From Comamonas sp. lk (GTDB taxonomy: Bacteria; Pseudomonadota; Gammaproteobacteria; Burkholderiales; Burkholderiaceae_C), in contig CAMCJY010000104.1 of NCBI GenBank assembly GCA_945875225.1, positions 1 through 7,061 on the forward strand: 7,061 nucleotides of DNA, in the 5' to 3' direction. This document shows positions 1 through 5,701 of the stretch, piece by piece (within the stretch, counting starts at the first letter, position 1; each line of letters begins with the position of its first letter). The position numbers were made by a program, and so were the translations under genes. The notes beneath the pieces were generated by a model. It ran no database searches. It had not been told where the DNA came from and was given only the letters and a program-made list of their open reading frames with translations.

Positions 1-1254
1 AGCTACGCGCTGGTCTCTTTAGCGCCTGAGGCATCCGAACTGCCGGTGCGCACCGTTGTCGAAGTCGTCGAGCCCTTGTCAATCGAGCCCCAGCGTGACT
101 TGCTGGCCGCGCAGGCCATGCGCTTGTACCGCAGTGATATGACTCGCAGTACCGATACTGCCGACAGCCTGTTGCGCCGCCTTGGCGTGAGCGACCCAAC
201 CGCATCTGCGTTTTTGCGCGCTGACCGCAATACTCAGAAAAACCTGTTGGGCCGCGCCGGTCGCAATGTGCAGGCCGAGGTCGACGAGCGCGGCCGCCTA
301 GTTTCCTTGACCGCCCGCTGGAGCCCCGAAGAAGACGGCACTTTCAATCGCCTGTCAGTGCGTGGCGCGGGTGCTGCAAGGAAATCGACCATGGAAACGC
401 TGCCGCTCACGGCTAGCACCCGTATGGCCAGCGGCAGTATCCAATCTTCTTTGTTCGCCGCCACGGATGATGCACGTATTCCGGACAGCGTGGCCGTACA
501 GATGGCCGAAATTTTCTCGGGGGATATCGATTTCCACCGCGCCTTGCGCAAGGGTGACCGCTTTGTGGTGGTGTACGAAACTTTGGAAGGCGACGGCGAA
601 CCCTTGCGCGCCGGGCGGGTGCTGAGCACCGAATTTGTCAACGCCGGTAAGTCCTACCAGGCCTTGTGGTTTGAATCTCTGCAAACCGCCCAAAACGGCA
701 AGAGCCCGCTCAAGGGCGCCTACTACAACATGCGTGGCGAGAGTTTGCGCCGCGCGTTTTTGGCCTCGCCAGTGGCGTTTTCGCGCATTACCAGTGGATT
801 TGCCATGCGCTTTCACCCCATTATGCGAACCTGGCGGGCGCATCTGGGTGTGGATTACGGCGCGGTGACCGGCACCCCGGTGCGCACCGTAGCGGATGGC
901 GTGGTGGATTTTGCGGGCGTGCAAGGTGGCTATGGCAACGTAGTGATAGTCAAGCATGGCGGCAATACCACTACGGTGTACGCGCACCTGAGCCGCATCA
1001 ACGTGCGCAGCGGCCAGCGTGTACAGCAGAGCGACAACCTCGGTTTGGTCGGCGCTACCGGCTGGGCCACCGGCCCGCACCTGCATTTTGAATTCCGCGT
1101 CAACGGCGCACACAAAGACCCGATGACAATTGCGCGCCAAGCGGAGGCCGCGCCGGTCACCGCGGCATTGCGGCCCGCGTTTGAGCGGGTGGCAGACCTT
1201 GCGCGTCAGCAATTGACAGCCGCCGCCCAGGTGCAGGTCGGTAGCGTCCAGTAA
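1..1254 (+). CDS. M23-family zinc metallopeptidase, MepM/OapA-like (5' end missing)
   Basis: Likely periplasmic peptidoglycan endopeptidase that cuts peptide cross-links to allow wall growth. The frame is open from base 1, so the start and any signal or membrane anchor lie outside; the GTG at 46 is only an internal codon. 417 residues are visible. Residues about 140-225 resemble the middle domain of MepM/Csd3 proteins (FSGDIDFHRALRKGDRF, then RVLSTEFVNAGKSYQALWF). The M23 (LytM) domain covers about 258-375: FAMRFHP, then HLGVDYG with zinc ligands H281 and D285, YAH with H329, and GPHLHFEF with H362. All expected metal and catalytic residues are present, so the enzyme should be active. The C-terminal tail of about 45 residues is Ala-rich. 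anmK follows 19 bases later and is probably co-transcribed. The family is certain; the exact substrate bond is inferred. Confidence 0.93.
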   Translation, partial: SYALVSLAPEASELPVRTVVEVVEPLSIEPQRDLLAAQAMRLYRSDMTRSTDTADSLLRRLGVSDPTASAFLRADRNTQKNLLGRAGRNVQAEVDERGRLVSLTARWSPEEDGTFNRLSVRGAGAARKSTMETLPLTASTRMASGSIQSSLFAATDDARIPDSVAVQMAEIFSGDIDFHRALRKGDRFVVVYETLEGDGEPLRAGRVLSTEFVNAGKSYQALWFESLQTAQNGKSPLKGAYYNMRGESLRRAFLASPVAFSRITSGFAMRFHPIMRTWRAHLGVDYGAVTGTPVRTVADGVVDFAGVQGGYGNVVIVKHGGNTTTVYAHLSRINVRSGQRVQQSDNLGLVGATGWATGPHLHFEFRVNGAHKDPMTIARQAEAAPVTAALRPAFERVADLARQQLTAAAQVQVGSVQ

Positions 1255-1273
1255 GGCGCGTGGCCGTAGCGCA

Positions 1274-2416
1274 ATGCCCGGCCTGTATATAGGATTGATG
1301 TCGGGCACTTCGCTCGACGGCGTTGATGGCGTCTTGACCGAACTGGGTGGACTGGGTGAGGCACCCGCCCAGCCCCGGGTGCTTGCGTCAGCGCACATTC
1401 CCATGCCCCAAGCCTTGCGGCAGGAATTTTTGACACTCAATAGCGCGGGAGCAGACGAACTCCACCGCGCTGCCCTCGCCGCCAATGCCTTGGTCGGCCT
1501 GTACATCCAGGTCGTCGGGCAATTGCTTGTCAGTTCTGGCGTGGCGGCCGCGCAAGTTCAGGCGATTGGCGCACACGGCCAAACCGTGCGCCACCAACCG
1601 CAGGCCTTTGATGGCATAGGCTACACCCTGCAACTCAACCAAGCCGCCTTGTTGGCAGAGCGCTGCGGAATTACGGTAGTGGCCGACTTTCGTAGCCGCG
1701 ACTTGGCCGCTGGTGGCCAAGGCGCGCCGCTAGTGCCGCCCTTTCATTTGGCCGTTTTCGGCGATGCGCAGGAATCCCGGGCAGTGCTCAATATAGGTGG
1801 GATTTCAAATATCACCCTGTTGCCCGCAGGCGCGGTACAGGCGGATGGTGCAGGCTTGCTGGGCTTTGATTGCGGGCCCGGTAACGCATTAATGGATGCC
1901 TGGTGCGAGCGCCACACCGGTGCTGCCTACGACGCCCAAGGGCAATGGGCGGCGCAAGGGCAGCTTGATGCAAGTTTGCTCGCAGCGATGCAACAAGAAC
2001 CATTTTTCGGGCTAAAGCCCCCCAAGAGTACCGGGCGGGATTTATTCAACCCGGCTTGGTTGGGCCAGCACCTAGCCGCTTTTCCTGCGTGCAAGCCCTC
2101 AGATGTGCAAGCCACCTTAACCGAGCTGACGGCCTGGGCTAGCGCGCAGGCTTTGTCCACAGCAAGTACTAATTACCGACGCCTGGTAGTTTGCGGCGGC
2201 GGTGCGCGCAATGTATTTTTGATGCAACGGCTGTCGGCTTTGTTGCCTGGCGTCAAGGTCAGCAGCACCCAGGACTGGGGTTTTGCACCTTCGGATGTAG
2301 AGGCACTGGCTTTCGCTTGGCTGGCGCAACAAGCGCTGCGGGCAAAGCCTGCGAGCGTTGCGGCCGTGACGGGTGCGCGTGGCGCGCGGATTTTGGGGGC
2401 GATTTACCGCGCCTGA
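1274..2416 (+). CDS. anmK: Anhydro-N-acetylmuramic acid kinase
   Basis: Cytoplasmic ATP-dependent enzyme of peptidoglycan recycling: it opens the 1,6-anhydro ring of anhydro-MurNAc and phosphorylates it to MurNAc-6-phosphate, which feeds MurQ. The 380-residue product has the usual family length. Visible motifs are the N-terminal phosphate-binding MSGTSLDGVDG (residues 9-19), GAHGQT (99-104), VVADFRSRDLAAGGQGAPL (135-153), NIGGISNIT (173-181), GFDCGPGNALMD (197-208, with D199 matching the catalytic Asp of the family), PKSTGRDLFN (250-259) and CGGGARN (307-313). The ATG puts the start 10 residues before SGTSLDG, as is normal. The Shine-Dalgarno is weak, and the gene starts 19 bases after the M23 peptidase stop, so translation may depend on the upstream gene. 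The stop TGA is directly followed by the complement of the erpA stop. No terminator is visible at that junction. Confidence 0.97.
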   Translation: MPGLYIGLMSGTSLDGVDGVLTELGGLGEAPAQPRVLASAHIPMPQALRQEFLTLNSAGADELHRAALAANALVGLYIQVVGQLLVSSGVAAAQVQAIGAHGQTVRHQPQAFDGIGYTLQLNQAALLAERCGITVVADFRSRDLAAGGQGAPLVPPFHLAVFGDAQESRAVLNIGGISNITLLPAGAVQADGAGLLGFDCGPGNALMDAWCERHTGAAYDAQGQWAAQGQLDASLLAAMQQEPFFGLKPPKSTGRDLFNPAWLGQHLAAFPACKPSDVQATLTELTAWASAQALSTASTNYRRLVVCGGGARNVFLMQRLSALLPGVKVSSTQDWGFAPSDVEALAFAWLAQQALRAKPASVAAVTGARGARILGAIYRA

Positions 2417-2782
2417 TCAGGCGGAGAACGAAGAACCGCAGCCGCAGGTAGAGGTGGCGTTGGGATTTTTGATGACGAATTGCGCGCCTTGGAGGTCTTC
2501 TTTGTAGTCGATTTCGGCGCCCAACAGGTATTGGTAGCTCATGGCGTCGATCAACAGAGACACCCCATTTTTGCTCATGGTGGTGTCGTCTTCATTGGTG
2601 ATTTCGTCAAAGGTGAAACCGTATTGGAAGCCAGAGCAACCGCCGCCTTGCACAAAAACCCGTAGTTTCAGCTCGGGGTTGCCTTCTTCGGCAATGAGGT
2701 CAGCCACTTTGGCCGCCGCGCTGTCGGTAAACAGAATCGGCGAGGGCATTTCGGTAGGGAGTGATTGGGCAACTGCGTTCAT
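2417..2782 (-). CDS. erpA: A-type iron-sulfur cluster insertion protein ErpA
   Basis: A-type carrier that receives Fe-S clusters from the Isc scaffold and passes them to apo-enzymes, including isoprenoid-synthesis and respiratory proteins. The 121-residue product matches the family length. The three ligand cysteines are C49 in VQGGGCSGFQYGF and C113/C115 in TSTCGCGSSF near the C-terminus; the whole HesB/IscA fold appears intact. The first 12 residues are a variable extension. A GGAAA stretch about 7 bases before the ATG serves as a modest ribosome site. The preceding bactofilin gene ends 59 bases upstream, and that gap carries its own promoter candidate with an IscR-like site, so erpA can be expressed apart from the ribosomal protein operon. 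The ErpA assignment rather than IscA rests on the N-terminal form and on the rplM-rpsI-erpA neighbourhood known from betaproteobacteria. Confidence 0.95.
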   Translation of the reverse strand: MNAVAQSLPTEMPSPILFTDSAAAKVADLIAEEGNPELKLRVFVQGGGCSGFQYGFTFDEITNEDDTTMSKNGVSLLIDAMSYQYLLGAEIDYKEDLQGAQFVIKNPNATSTCGCGSSFSA

Positions 2783-2812
2783 GTAAGTTTCCAGGAAAAT
2801 GGCTACCTCTGA

Positions 2813-2837
2813 ATAGTACAGTATTTCAGTCGGAAAT
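2813..2837 (-). promoter_or_regulatory. Possible IscR type 1 operator over the erpA promoter
   Basis: Read on the minus strand, this 25-base stretch contains CCGACTGAAATACTG and ends in ACTAT. Compared with the degenerate E. coli IscR type 1 consensus as I remember it, 20 of 25 positions agree. The left half (YYGACTRWWWYA) is complete; the right half lacks the GTCRR core at three positions. It lies across the -35/-10 spacer, where IscR represses its own operon, and erpA is a known IscR target in E. coli. The site is a weak dyad, so this is a candidate only. Confidence 0.4.
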
Positions 2838-2840
2838 CAA
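2813..2840 (-). promoter_or_regulatory. Candidate sigma-70 promoter of erpA
   Basis: On the minus strand TTGATT (2835-2840) and TACTAT (2813-2818) are separated by 16 bases; each matches the consensus at 4 of 6 positions. The start of transcription would be near 2806, giving a leader of about 24 bases before the erpA ATG. The -35 box begins right after the bactofilin stop codon, in the only spacer on this strand between the two genes. Assigned by eye only. Confidence 0.5.
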
Positions 2841-2841
2841 A

Positions 2842-3237
2842 TTAACCTAGATTTGACTCGGTTGACAGTGTGGCTTTTTCATCATGCGCCAGGATGGGCG
2901 TCAAGCGCCCGGCAATCAGCGCGCCCTGGTGCATCTCCAAAGCCCCGTAGGCCACATCGCCCTCAATGCGGGCATTGGGCTGCAACTCCAGCATGAGGCG
3001 AGCCGTCACCGCGCCCTTGATAGAGCCGTTGATGATGATGTGGTCAGCGCTGATGTTGCCTACCACCGCAGCGGACTCCGCTACTACCAGGATGCTGGGC
3101 TGGTGCGCCATCGCAGCGATATTGCCAGTGATCTCGCATTCGATGCGAATACCGTCCGTGAAAAAAATATCCCCCACGACGCGGGCACCCTGGGCAACCA
3201 AGCTTTTTAAGGGCGGCTGCTTTTTCTTGTTAAACAT
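2842..3237 (-). CDS. Bactofilin (polymer-forming cytoskeletal protein)
   Basis: Bactofilins self-assemble without nucleotide into filaments of stacked beta-helix units and often position cell-wall enzymes or shape structures at the inner membrane. The 131-residue product has a short basic tail (MFNKKKQPPLKSLVA), then the bactofilin core at about residues 14-118: GARVVGDIFFTDGIRIECEI, followed by repeating short strands with regularly spaced hydrophobics and glycines (VVGNISADHIIINGSIKGAV, IEGDVAYGAL, ALIAGRLTP). The C-terminal tail is short and polar. The basic N-terminus fits membrane association. A good Shine-Dalgarno (AAGGA, 5 bases before ATG) supports the start. The gene lies 37 bases after the DUF6776-like gene and 59 before erpA. 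Bactofilins elsewhere cooperate with M23 peptidases (for example CcmA with Csd proteins in Helicobacter), and one is encoded about 1.6 kb away here, though on the other strand. Confidence 0.92.
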   Translation of the reverse strand: MFNKKKQPPLKSLVAQGARVVGDIFFTDGIRIECEITGNIAAMAHQPSILVVAESAAVVGNISADHIIINGSIKGAVTARLMLELQPNARIEGDVAYGALEMHQGALIAGRLTPILAHDEKATLSTESNLG

Positions 3238-3274
3238 GGCATTCCTTATGGAGTTTTTACCCTGACGGCAGCCC

Positions 3275-3997
3275 TTACAACTTGATACTCTGACCGGCCC
3301 TGACTGTCGAACCGTCCACCACCTTGGCCGTCAGCCCCTTGACCGTCACTTGCGCCGGAATATCCAAAGACCCCTCCAGGCGCCCGTACTGCATGATTTT
3401 CAGCGGCATGGTGCTTACCGAACCCGTCCACGGCTTGCCATTGGACAAGCCGGTGAGCATGATCTCCAGCTTGCCGACCAGTTCGGGCGCATTTTTCTTG
3501 CTTTGAATGACCAACACCTGCCAGCGGATTTTGCCATTGTCAATGGCCTCAGCTTGCAGGCCCCTGATAGCAACCGCATCCGTGGAGTCGGTGGGGATGA
3601 GTTTTTCGAAAAAGCCCAGGTCGTCCCGCAGGCGTCGGTTTTCAGCTTCCAAATGCTTGACCTGCGCGTTGACAGTTTCGCTGGATGCTTTTTCCGCCGC
3701 CACCAGGGTGCCCGCCGTGTTGGCAATGGACTGGGCTTGGTCGCGCTGCTCGTGCGCCTTATCCAGGTCCGTCTTCAGGGCCTCGACCTGGGCGCGCAGT
3801 TGCTGCATGTCGGCCTGGCCGCCATTTTCCAAACCCGCAATATCCCGTCCAAACTCGAAGGCCCACAGCGCAATAGCGGCGCAAAACCCGAGCATGATGG
3901 CCGCAACCGCCCAGCGCAGCGGCCAGGGCATGGCGCTACGTACCGCCATGCGCGGCGCGCTGATAGTGAGCCTGCGTCGTAATAATCTGAATCGCAC
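3275..3997 (-). CDS. Single-pass membrane coiled-coil protein, DUF6776-like, function unknown
   Basis: The frame is open back to a TTG at 4021, but I choose the GTG at 3997 because GGGAGG lies 8 bases before it and the extra residues look unconserved. The product is 240 residues. It starts with a very basic cytoplasmic tail (RFRLLRRRL), then one hydrophobic segment at about 27-47 (PLRWAVAAIMLGFCAAIALWAF), so the bulk is probably periplasmic. Residues about 58-130 are charged, Gln- and Leu-rich and predicted coiled coil (QQLRAQVEALKTDL; HLEAENRRLRDDLGFF). The C-terminal 100 residues look like a beta-rich domain (IRWQVLVIQSKKNAPELVG; GRLEGSLDIPAQVTVKGL). I recall similar proteins of unknown function beside bactofilin in betaproteobacteria, now named DUF6776. 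The bactofilin gene starts 37 bases downstream, suggesting a joint role, perhaps as its membrane partner. There are no catalytic motifs. Confidence 0.82.
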   Translation of the reverse strand: MRFRLLRRRLTISAPRMAVRSAMPWPLRWAVAAIMLGFCAAIALWAFEFGRDIAGLENGGQADMQQLRAQVEALKTDLDKAHEQRDQAQSIANTAGTLVAAEKASSETVNAQVKHLEAENRRLRDDLGFFEKLIPTDSTDAVAIRGLQAEAIDNGKIRWQVLVIQSKKNAPELVGKLEIMLTGLSNGKPWTGSVSTMPLKIMQYGRLEGSLDIPAQVTVKGLTAKVVDGSTVRAGQSIKL

Positions 3998-4005
3998 TGG
4001 AGGGA

Positions 4006-4011
4006 CCTCCC
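4006..4011 (-). promoter_or_regulatory. Shine-Dalgarno that fixes the GTG start of the DUF6776-like gene
   Basis: GGGAGG on the minus strand is 8 bases from the GTG at 3997. It is the strongest Shine-Dalgarno on this strand and decides against the earlier TTG at 4021. Its GGAG can pair with CTCC at 3999-4002 in a short 4-base stem, which could partly mask it. Confidence 0.65.
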
Positions 4012-4019
4012 ACAAACAC

Positions 4020-4043
4020 AAAGACCGCCCATGGGCGGCCCTT
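4020..4043 (-). terminator. Hairpin after rpsI: possible terminator, attenuator or mRNA-end stabiliser
   Basis: The core CCGCCCATGGGCGG (4025-4038) is a perfect 14-base palindrome. Pairing extends outward to a total of 12 pairs with two G-U wobbles on the minus transcript, leaving a CATG loop at the centre. It starts 20 bases after the rpsI stop. It is followed by CTTTGTGTTTG, which is T-rich but not a clean T-run, so termination is probably partial. This would lower expression of the downstream DUF6776-bactofilin genes relative to rplM-rpsI, or protect the 3' end of the ribosomal mRNA. Confidence 0.6.
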
Positions 4044-4063
4044 GTGGTACATCCTGAAAGGGA

Positions 4064-4456
4064 TTAACGCTTGGAGAACTGCTTACGACGGCGTGCACCG
4101 TGAAAGCCGACCTTTTTGCGTTCCACTTCGCGCGCATCACGCGTCACGAAGCCGGCTTGGCTGAGCATAGGTTTGAGGCTGGCATCGTAATCGATCAACG
4201 CACGGGTAATGCCATGGCGTGTGGCGCCGGCCTGACCCGATTCGCCACCACCGGCCACATTGACCATGATGTCGAAGGTTTCCGCATGGTTGGTCAGCAT
4301 CAATGGCTGCTTGCAAATCATGATGGAGGTTGCGCGCCCAAAGAAGTTTTCGATCGCCTTACCATTGACAACGATTTGGCCTGAACCCTTTTTCAAGAAA
4401 ACGCGAGCTACGCTGGATTTGCGGCGGCCGGTTCCATTGTTCCAATCACCGATCAT
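4064..4456 (-). CDS. rpsI: 30S ribosomal protein S9
   Basis: Small-subunit ribosomal protein whose C-terminal tail reaches the P-site tRNA. The 130-residue product is the normal length. It carries the family signature NNGTGRRKSSVARVFLKKG near the N-terminus, GQAGATRHGITRALIDYD in the middle, and ends in the basic tail GARRRKQFSKR, with the terminal Ser-Lys-Arg that is universal in bacteria. The ATG at 4456 overlaps the rplM stop by 4 bases (ATGA), and an AGGAG Shine-Dalgarno lies inside the last codons of rplM 7 bases before the start, so S9 is translationally coupled to L13. The strong hairpin downstream probably marks the main 3' end of the two-gene message. Confidence 0.98.
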   Translation of the reverse strand: MIGDWNNGTGRRKSSVARVFLKKGSGQIVVNGKAIENFFGRATSIMICKQPLMLTNHAETFDIMVNVAGGGESGQAGATRHGITRALIDYDASLKPMLSQAGFVTRDAREVERKKVGFHGARRRKQFSKR

Positions 4457-4896
4457 TTTGCGACTCCTGCAATATCAAGCACTTTGGGCTGTTGTGCGGT
4501 ATGGGGGTGTTCGGCACCGCCGTACACCTTGAGCTTTTTGATCATCGCGTAGCCCAAGGGGCCCTTGGGAAGCATGCCCTTGACGGCTTTTTCCAAGGCG
4601 CGGCCAGGGTGCTTGGCTTGCATATCGCGGAAATTGGTGGCGGAGATGCCGCCGGGATAACCCGAATGGCGGTAGTACACCTTGTCCAGGGCCTTGGCGC
4701 CTGTGACGCGCAGCTGGGCTGCATTGATGACGACAATATAGTCGCCGGTATCGACGTGAGGCGTGTAAATGGCCTTGTGTTTGCCGCGCAAACGGAGAGC
4801 AACTTCGCTGGCTACTCGTCCGAGGACCTTATCGGTCGCGTCAAGCACAAACCACTCGTGCACGACCTCAGCGGGTTTTGCGCTGAAAGTTGACAT
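4453..4896 (-). CDS. rplM: 50S ribosomal protein L13
   Basis: Early-assembling large-subunit protein. The frame stays open upstream to 5001, but the ATG at 4896 gives the correct 147-residue protein beginning MSTFSAKPAEVVHEWFVLDA, close to the E. coli length of 142. Family signatures are visible: DKVLGRVASEVALRLRGKHK, TPHVDTGDYIVVINA, YYRHSGYPGG and GMLPKGPLGYAMIKKLKVYGG. The Shine-Dalgarno is only a weak AAGAG, as is common for ribosomal genes with structured leaders. It is the first gene of the rplM-rpsI operon, with a TACAAT -10 box about 130 bases upstream. In E. coli L13 controls its own operon through the leader; the two hairpins here could do the same, which is inference. Confidence 0.98.
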   Translation of the reverse strand: MSTFSAKPAEVVHEWFVLDATDKVLGRVASEVALRLRGKHKAIYTPHVDTGDYIVVINAAQLRVTGAKALDKVYYRHSGYPGGISATNFRDMQAKHPGRALEKAVKGMLPKGPLGYAMIKKLKVYGGAEHPHTAQQPKVLDIAGVAK

Positions 4897-4943
4897 GAGT
4901 TTTCTCTTTAAAAAGAAGGTTTGCAGGGCTCTTTTCCACGGTC

Positions 4944-5019
4944 GGCGCTCCACTATCGGGAGCCTCTTAGGTGGGGTTTTCAAGCTTCGCCGCGGAACCA
5001 CTCAATCGCTGCGAAGCTT
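4944..5019 (-). promoter_or_regulatory. Structured 5' leader of rplM-rpsI
   Basis: Two inverted repeats lie between the rplM -10 box and its ATG. AAGCTTCGC (4982-4990) and GCGAAGCTT (5011-5019) form a perfect 9-pair stem with a 20-base loop; the probable transcription start (about 5016) falls in its first arm, so roughly 6-7 pairs would exist in RNA. A second hairpin at 4944-4964 pairs GCTCC with GGAGC around a 7-base loop, extended by GG/CC past a bulge. Neither is followed by a T-run. A role in autoregulation by L13 or in mRNA stability is possible but not shown. The rest of the 258-base gap to rfaH holds the promoter and the mirror repeat. Confidence 0.5.
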
Positions 5020-5022
5020 TCC

Positions 5023-5028
5023 ATTGTA
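5023..5028 (-). promoter_or_regulatory. -10 box of rplM-rpsI
   Basis: TACAAT on the minus strand matches 5 of 6 bases of the sigma-70 -10 box, and the same GCTACAAT context precedes the tRNA-Phe gene. No good -35 hexamer is found at 16-18 bases upstream. Predicted start near 5016, giving a leader of about 120 bases. Confidence 0.45.
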
Positions 5029-5106
5029 GCCGGACTGGGCTGTTTTACTGGAATAGCGACGCATTGCAATGCCAGAAAGTCGATTTTTCTCTTGGGAAAT
5101 CGGCTG

Positions 5107-5130
5107 GAAAAGGAGGAGAAGGAGGAAAAG
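5107..5130. repeat. 24-base homopurine mirror repeat (H-DNA type)
   Basis: The plus strand is pure purine for 25 bases (5106-5130). Within it the 11-base arm GAAAAGGAGGA (5107-5117) is mirrored exactly by AGGAGGAAAAG (5120-5130) around a GA centre. Homopurine-homopyrimidine mirror repeats of this kind can form intramolecular triplex DNA under supercoiling. It lies between the rfaH terminator and the rplM promoter; on the minus strand its start is the terminator T-run. Confidence 0.85.
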
Positions 5131-5147
5131 CCGCCCTTGGGCGCGGT
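5126..5147 (-). terminator. Intrinsic terminator of rfaH
   Basis: Eight bases after the rfaH TGA, the minus strand reads CCGCGCCC AA GGGCGG C TTTTCC. The stem pairs CGCC with GGCG around CAAG, and an outer C-G pair is possible past a one-base bulge. It is GC-rich and followed by four T and a long pyrimidine run, the normal form of a Rho-independent terminator. It separates rfaH from the rplM operon on the same strand. Confidence 0.7.
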
Positions 5148-5154
5148 TTCTGGC

Positions 5155-5655
5155 TCAGCCCAGTTTTCTCAGCATCGACGGCGCAGCGCGCACTGAAAGC
5201 GGTTTGCTCATCATCTCAATGAGCACCATGACCCGCTTCTCGCCCTCGGCAATCTGGAAAACGCCTTCGATGCCGGCAAACGCGCCTGAGGTAAACCGCA
5301 CCCGGTCTCCGACCTCAAAAAGCCGAGCCGGCTTGTTTTTGAGCATGGACTCGGTCTTTTGCAACTGCAACACCAAATCATCGTCAATTTTGGCTGGCTC
5401 GGCGCCGAAACTGACCAAACGACTCACCCCCGTGGTATATCGAATCGGCCCCCAACCCTTGGCGGAAAGTTCGCTACCCAGGCGGATAAACAAATAGCGC
5501 GGGAAAAGGGGCTCGTCTGCCAAGGTGATCGCACCCTGGCGGATTTTTTCAGTGGGGAGCACCGGCAGGTAGCACGCGTAACCCTGACGTGTCAGGTTGT
5601 CAAAGGCTAATCGCTCTTGTCTAGGCTTGCTGTGAACGAGGTACCAGTGCATCAT
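5155..5655 (-). CDS. rfaH: Transcription elongation factor RfaH (NusG-family antiterminator)
   Basis: Specialised NusG paralogue that binds paused RNA polymerase at ops-type elements and promotes elongation, and in E. coli translation, of long operons such as LPS, capsule and conjugation genes. The 166-residue product fits E. coli RfaH (162). The NGN domain (1 to about 100) starts MHWYLVHSKPRQERLA, as usual. RfaH-specific stretches are EPLFPRYLFIRLG (48-60) and GVSRLVSFGAEPA (76-88), which parallel the E. coli protein closely. A linker at about 100-112 leads to a C-terminal KOW domain (VGDRVRFTSGAFAGIEGVF, 115-133). Two adjacent ATG codons (5655 and 5652) are possible starts; GGGA is 4 and 7 bases away respectively, so the second may be the real one. 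It is monocistronic, with its own terminator and promoter candidate. No polysaccharide operon is in view. Confidence 0.93.
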   Translation of the reverse strand: MMHWYLVHSKPRQERLAFDNLTRQGYACYLPVLPTEKIRQGAITLADEPLFPRYLFIRLGSELSAKGWGPIRYTTGVSRLVSFGAEPAKIDDDLVLQLQKTESMLKNKPARLFEVGDRVRFTSGAFAGIEGVFQIAEGEKRVMVLIEMMSKPLSVRAAPSMLRKLG

Positions 5656-5673
5656 GAATTCCCAAAAATCACA

Positions 5674-5701
5674 AGTTAACTATAGCGTCATTGCGTGTCA
5701 A
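5674..5701 (-). promoter_or_regulatory. Candidate promoter of rfaH
   Basis: A perfect TTGACA -35 box lies at 5696-5701 on the minus strand. The -10 is unclear: TTAACT (5674-5679, spacer 16, 3 of 6 matches) is correctly spaced, while the better TATAGT (5679-5684) is only 11 bases away. The transcript leader would be about 12 bases. The poor -10 would fit an activated or repressed promoter. Confidence 0.4.

Noticed and set aside
1240..1247. GGTAGCGT resembling the E. coli ops element for RfaH
   Set aside because: It is inside the last codons of the M23 gene, only part of the ops sequence is present, and there is no polysaccharide operon downstream.
355..1506. A 383-codon open frame on the minus strand opposite the M23 peptidase and anmK start
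   Set aside because: It has no recognisable domain, runs antisense through highly conserved M23 motifs and is a by-product of high G+C codon use.
2862..2867. TTGACA on the plus strand
   Set aside because: It is inside the bactofilin gene, has no usable -10 at the right distance and points into coding sequence antisense.
3350..4067. Long plus-strand frames opposite the DUF6776-like gene
   Set aside because: The minus frame has a good Shine-Dalgarno, a membrane segment and a coiled coil in an operon; the plus frames have none of these.
4897..5001. N-terminal extension of L13 by 35 residues
   Set aside because: The family begins at the later Met with the VHEWFVLDA region; the extension covers the structured leader and is basic, unconserved-looking sequence.
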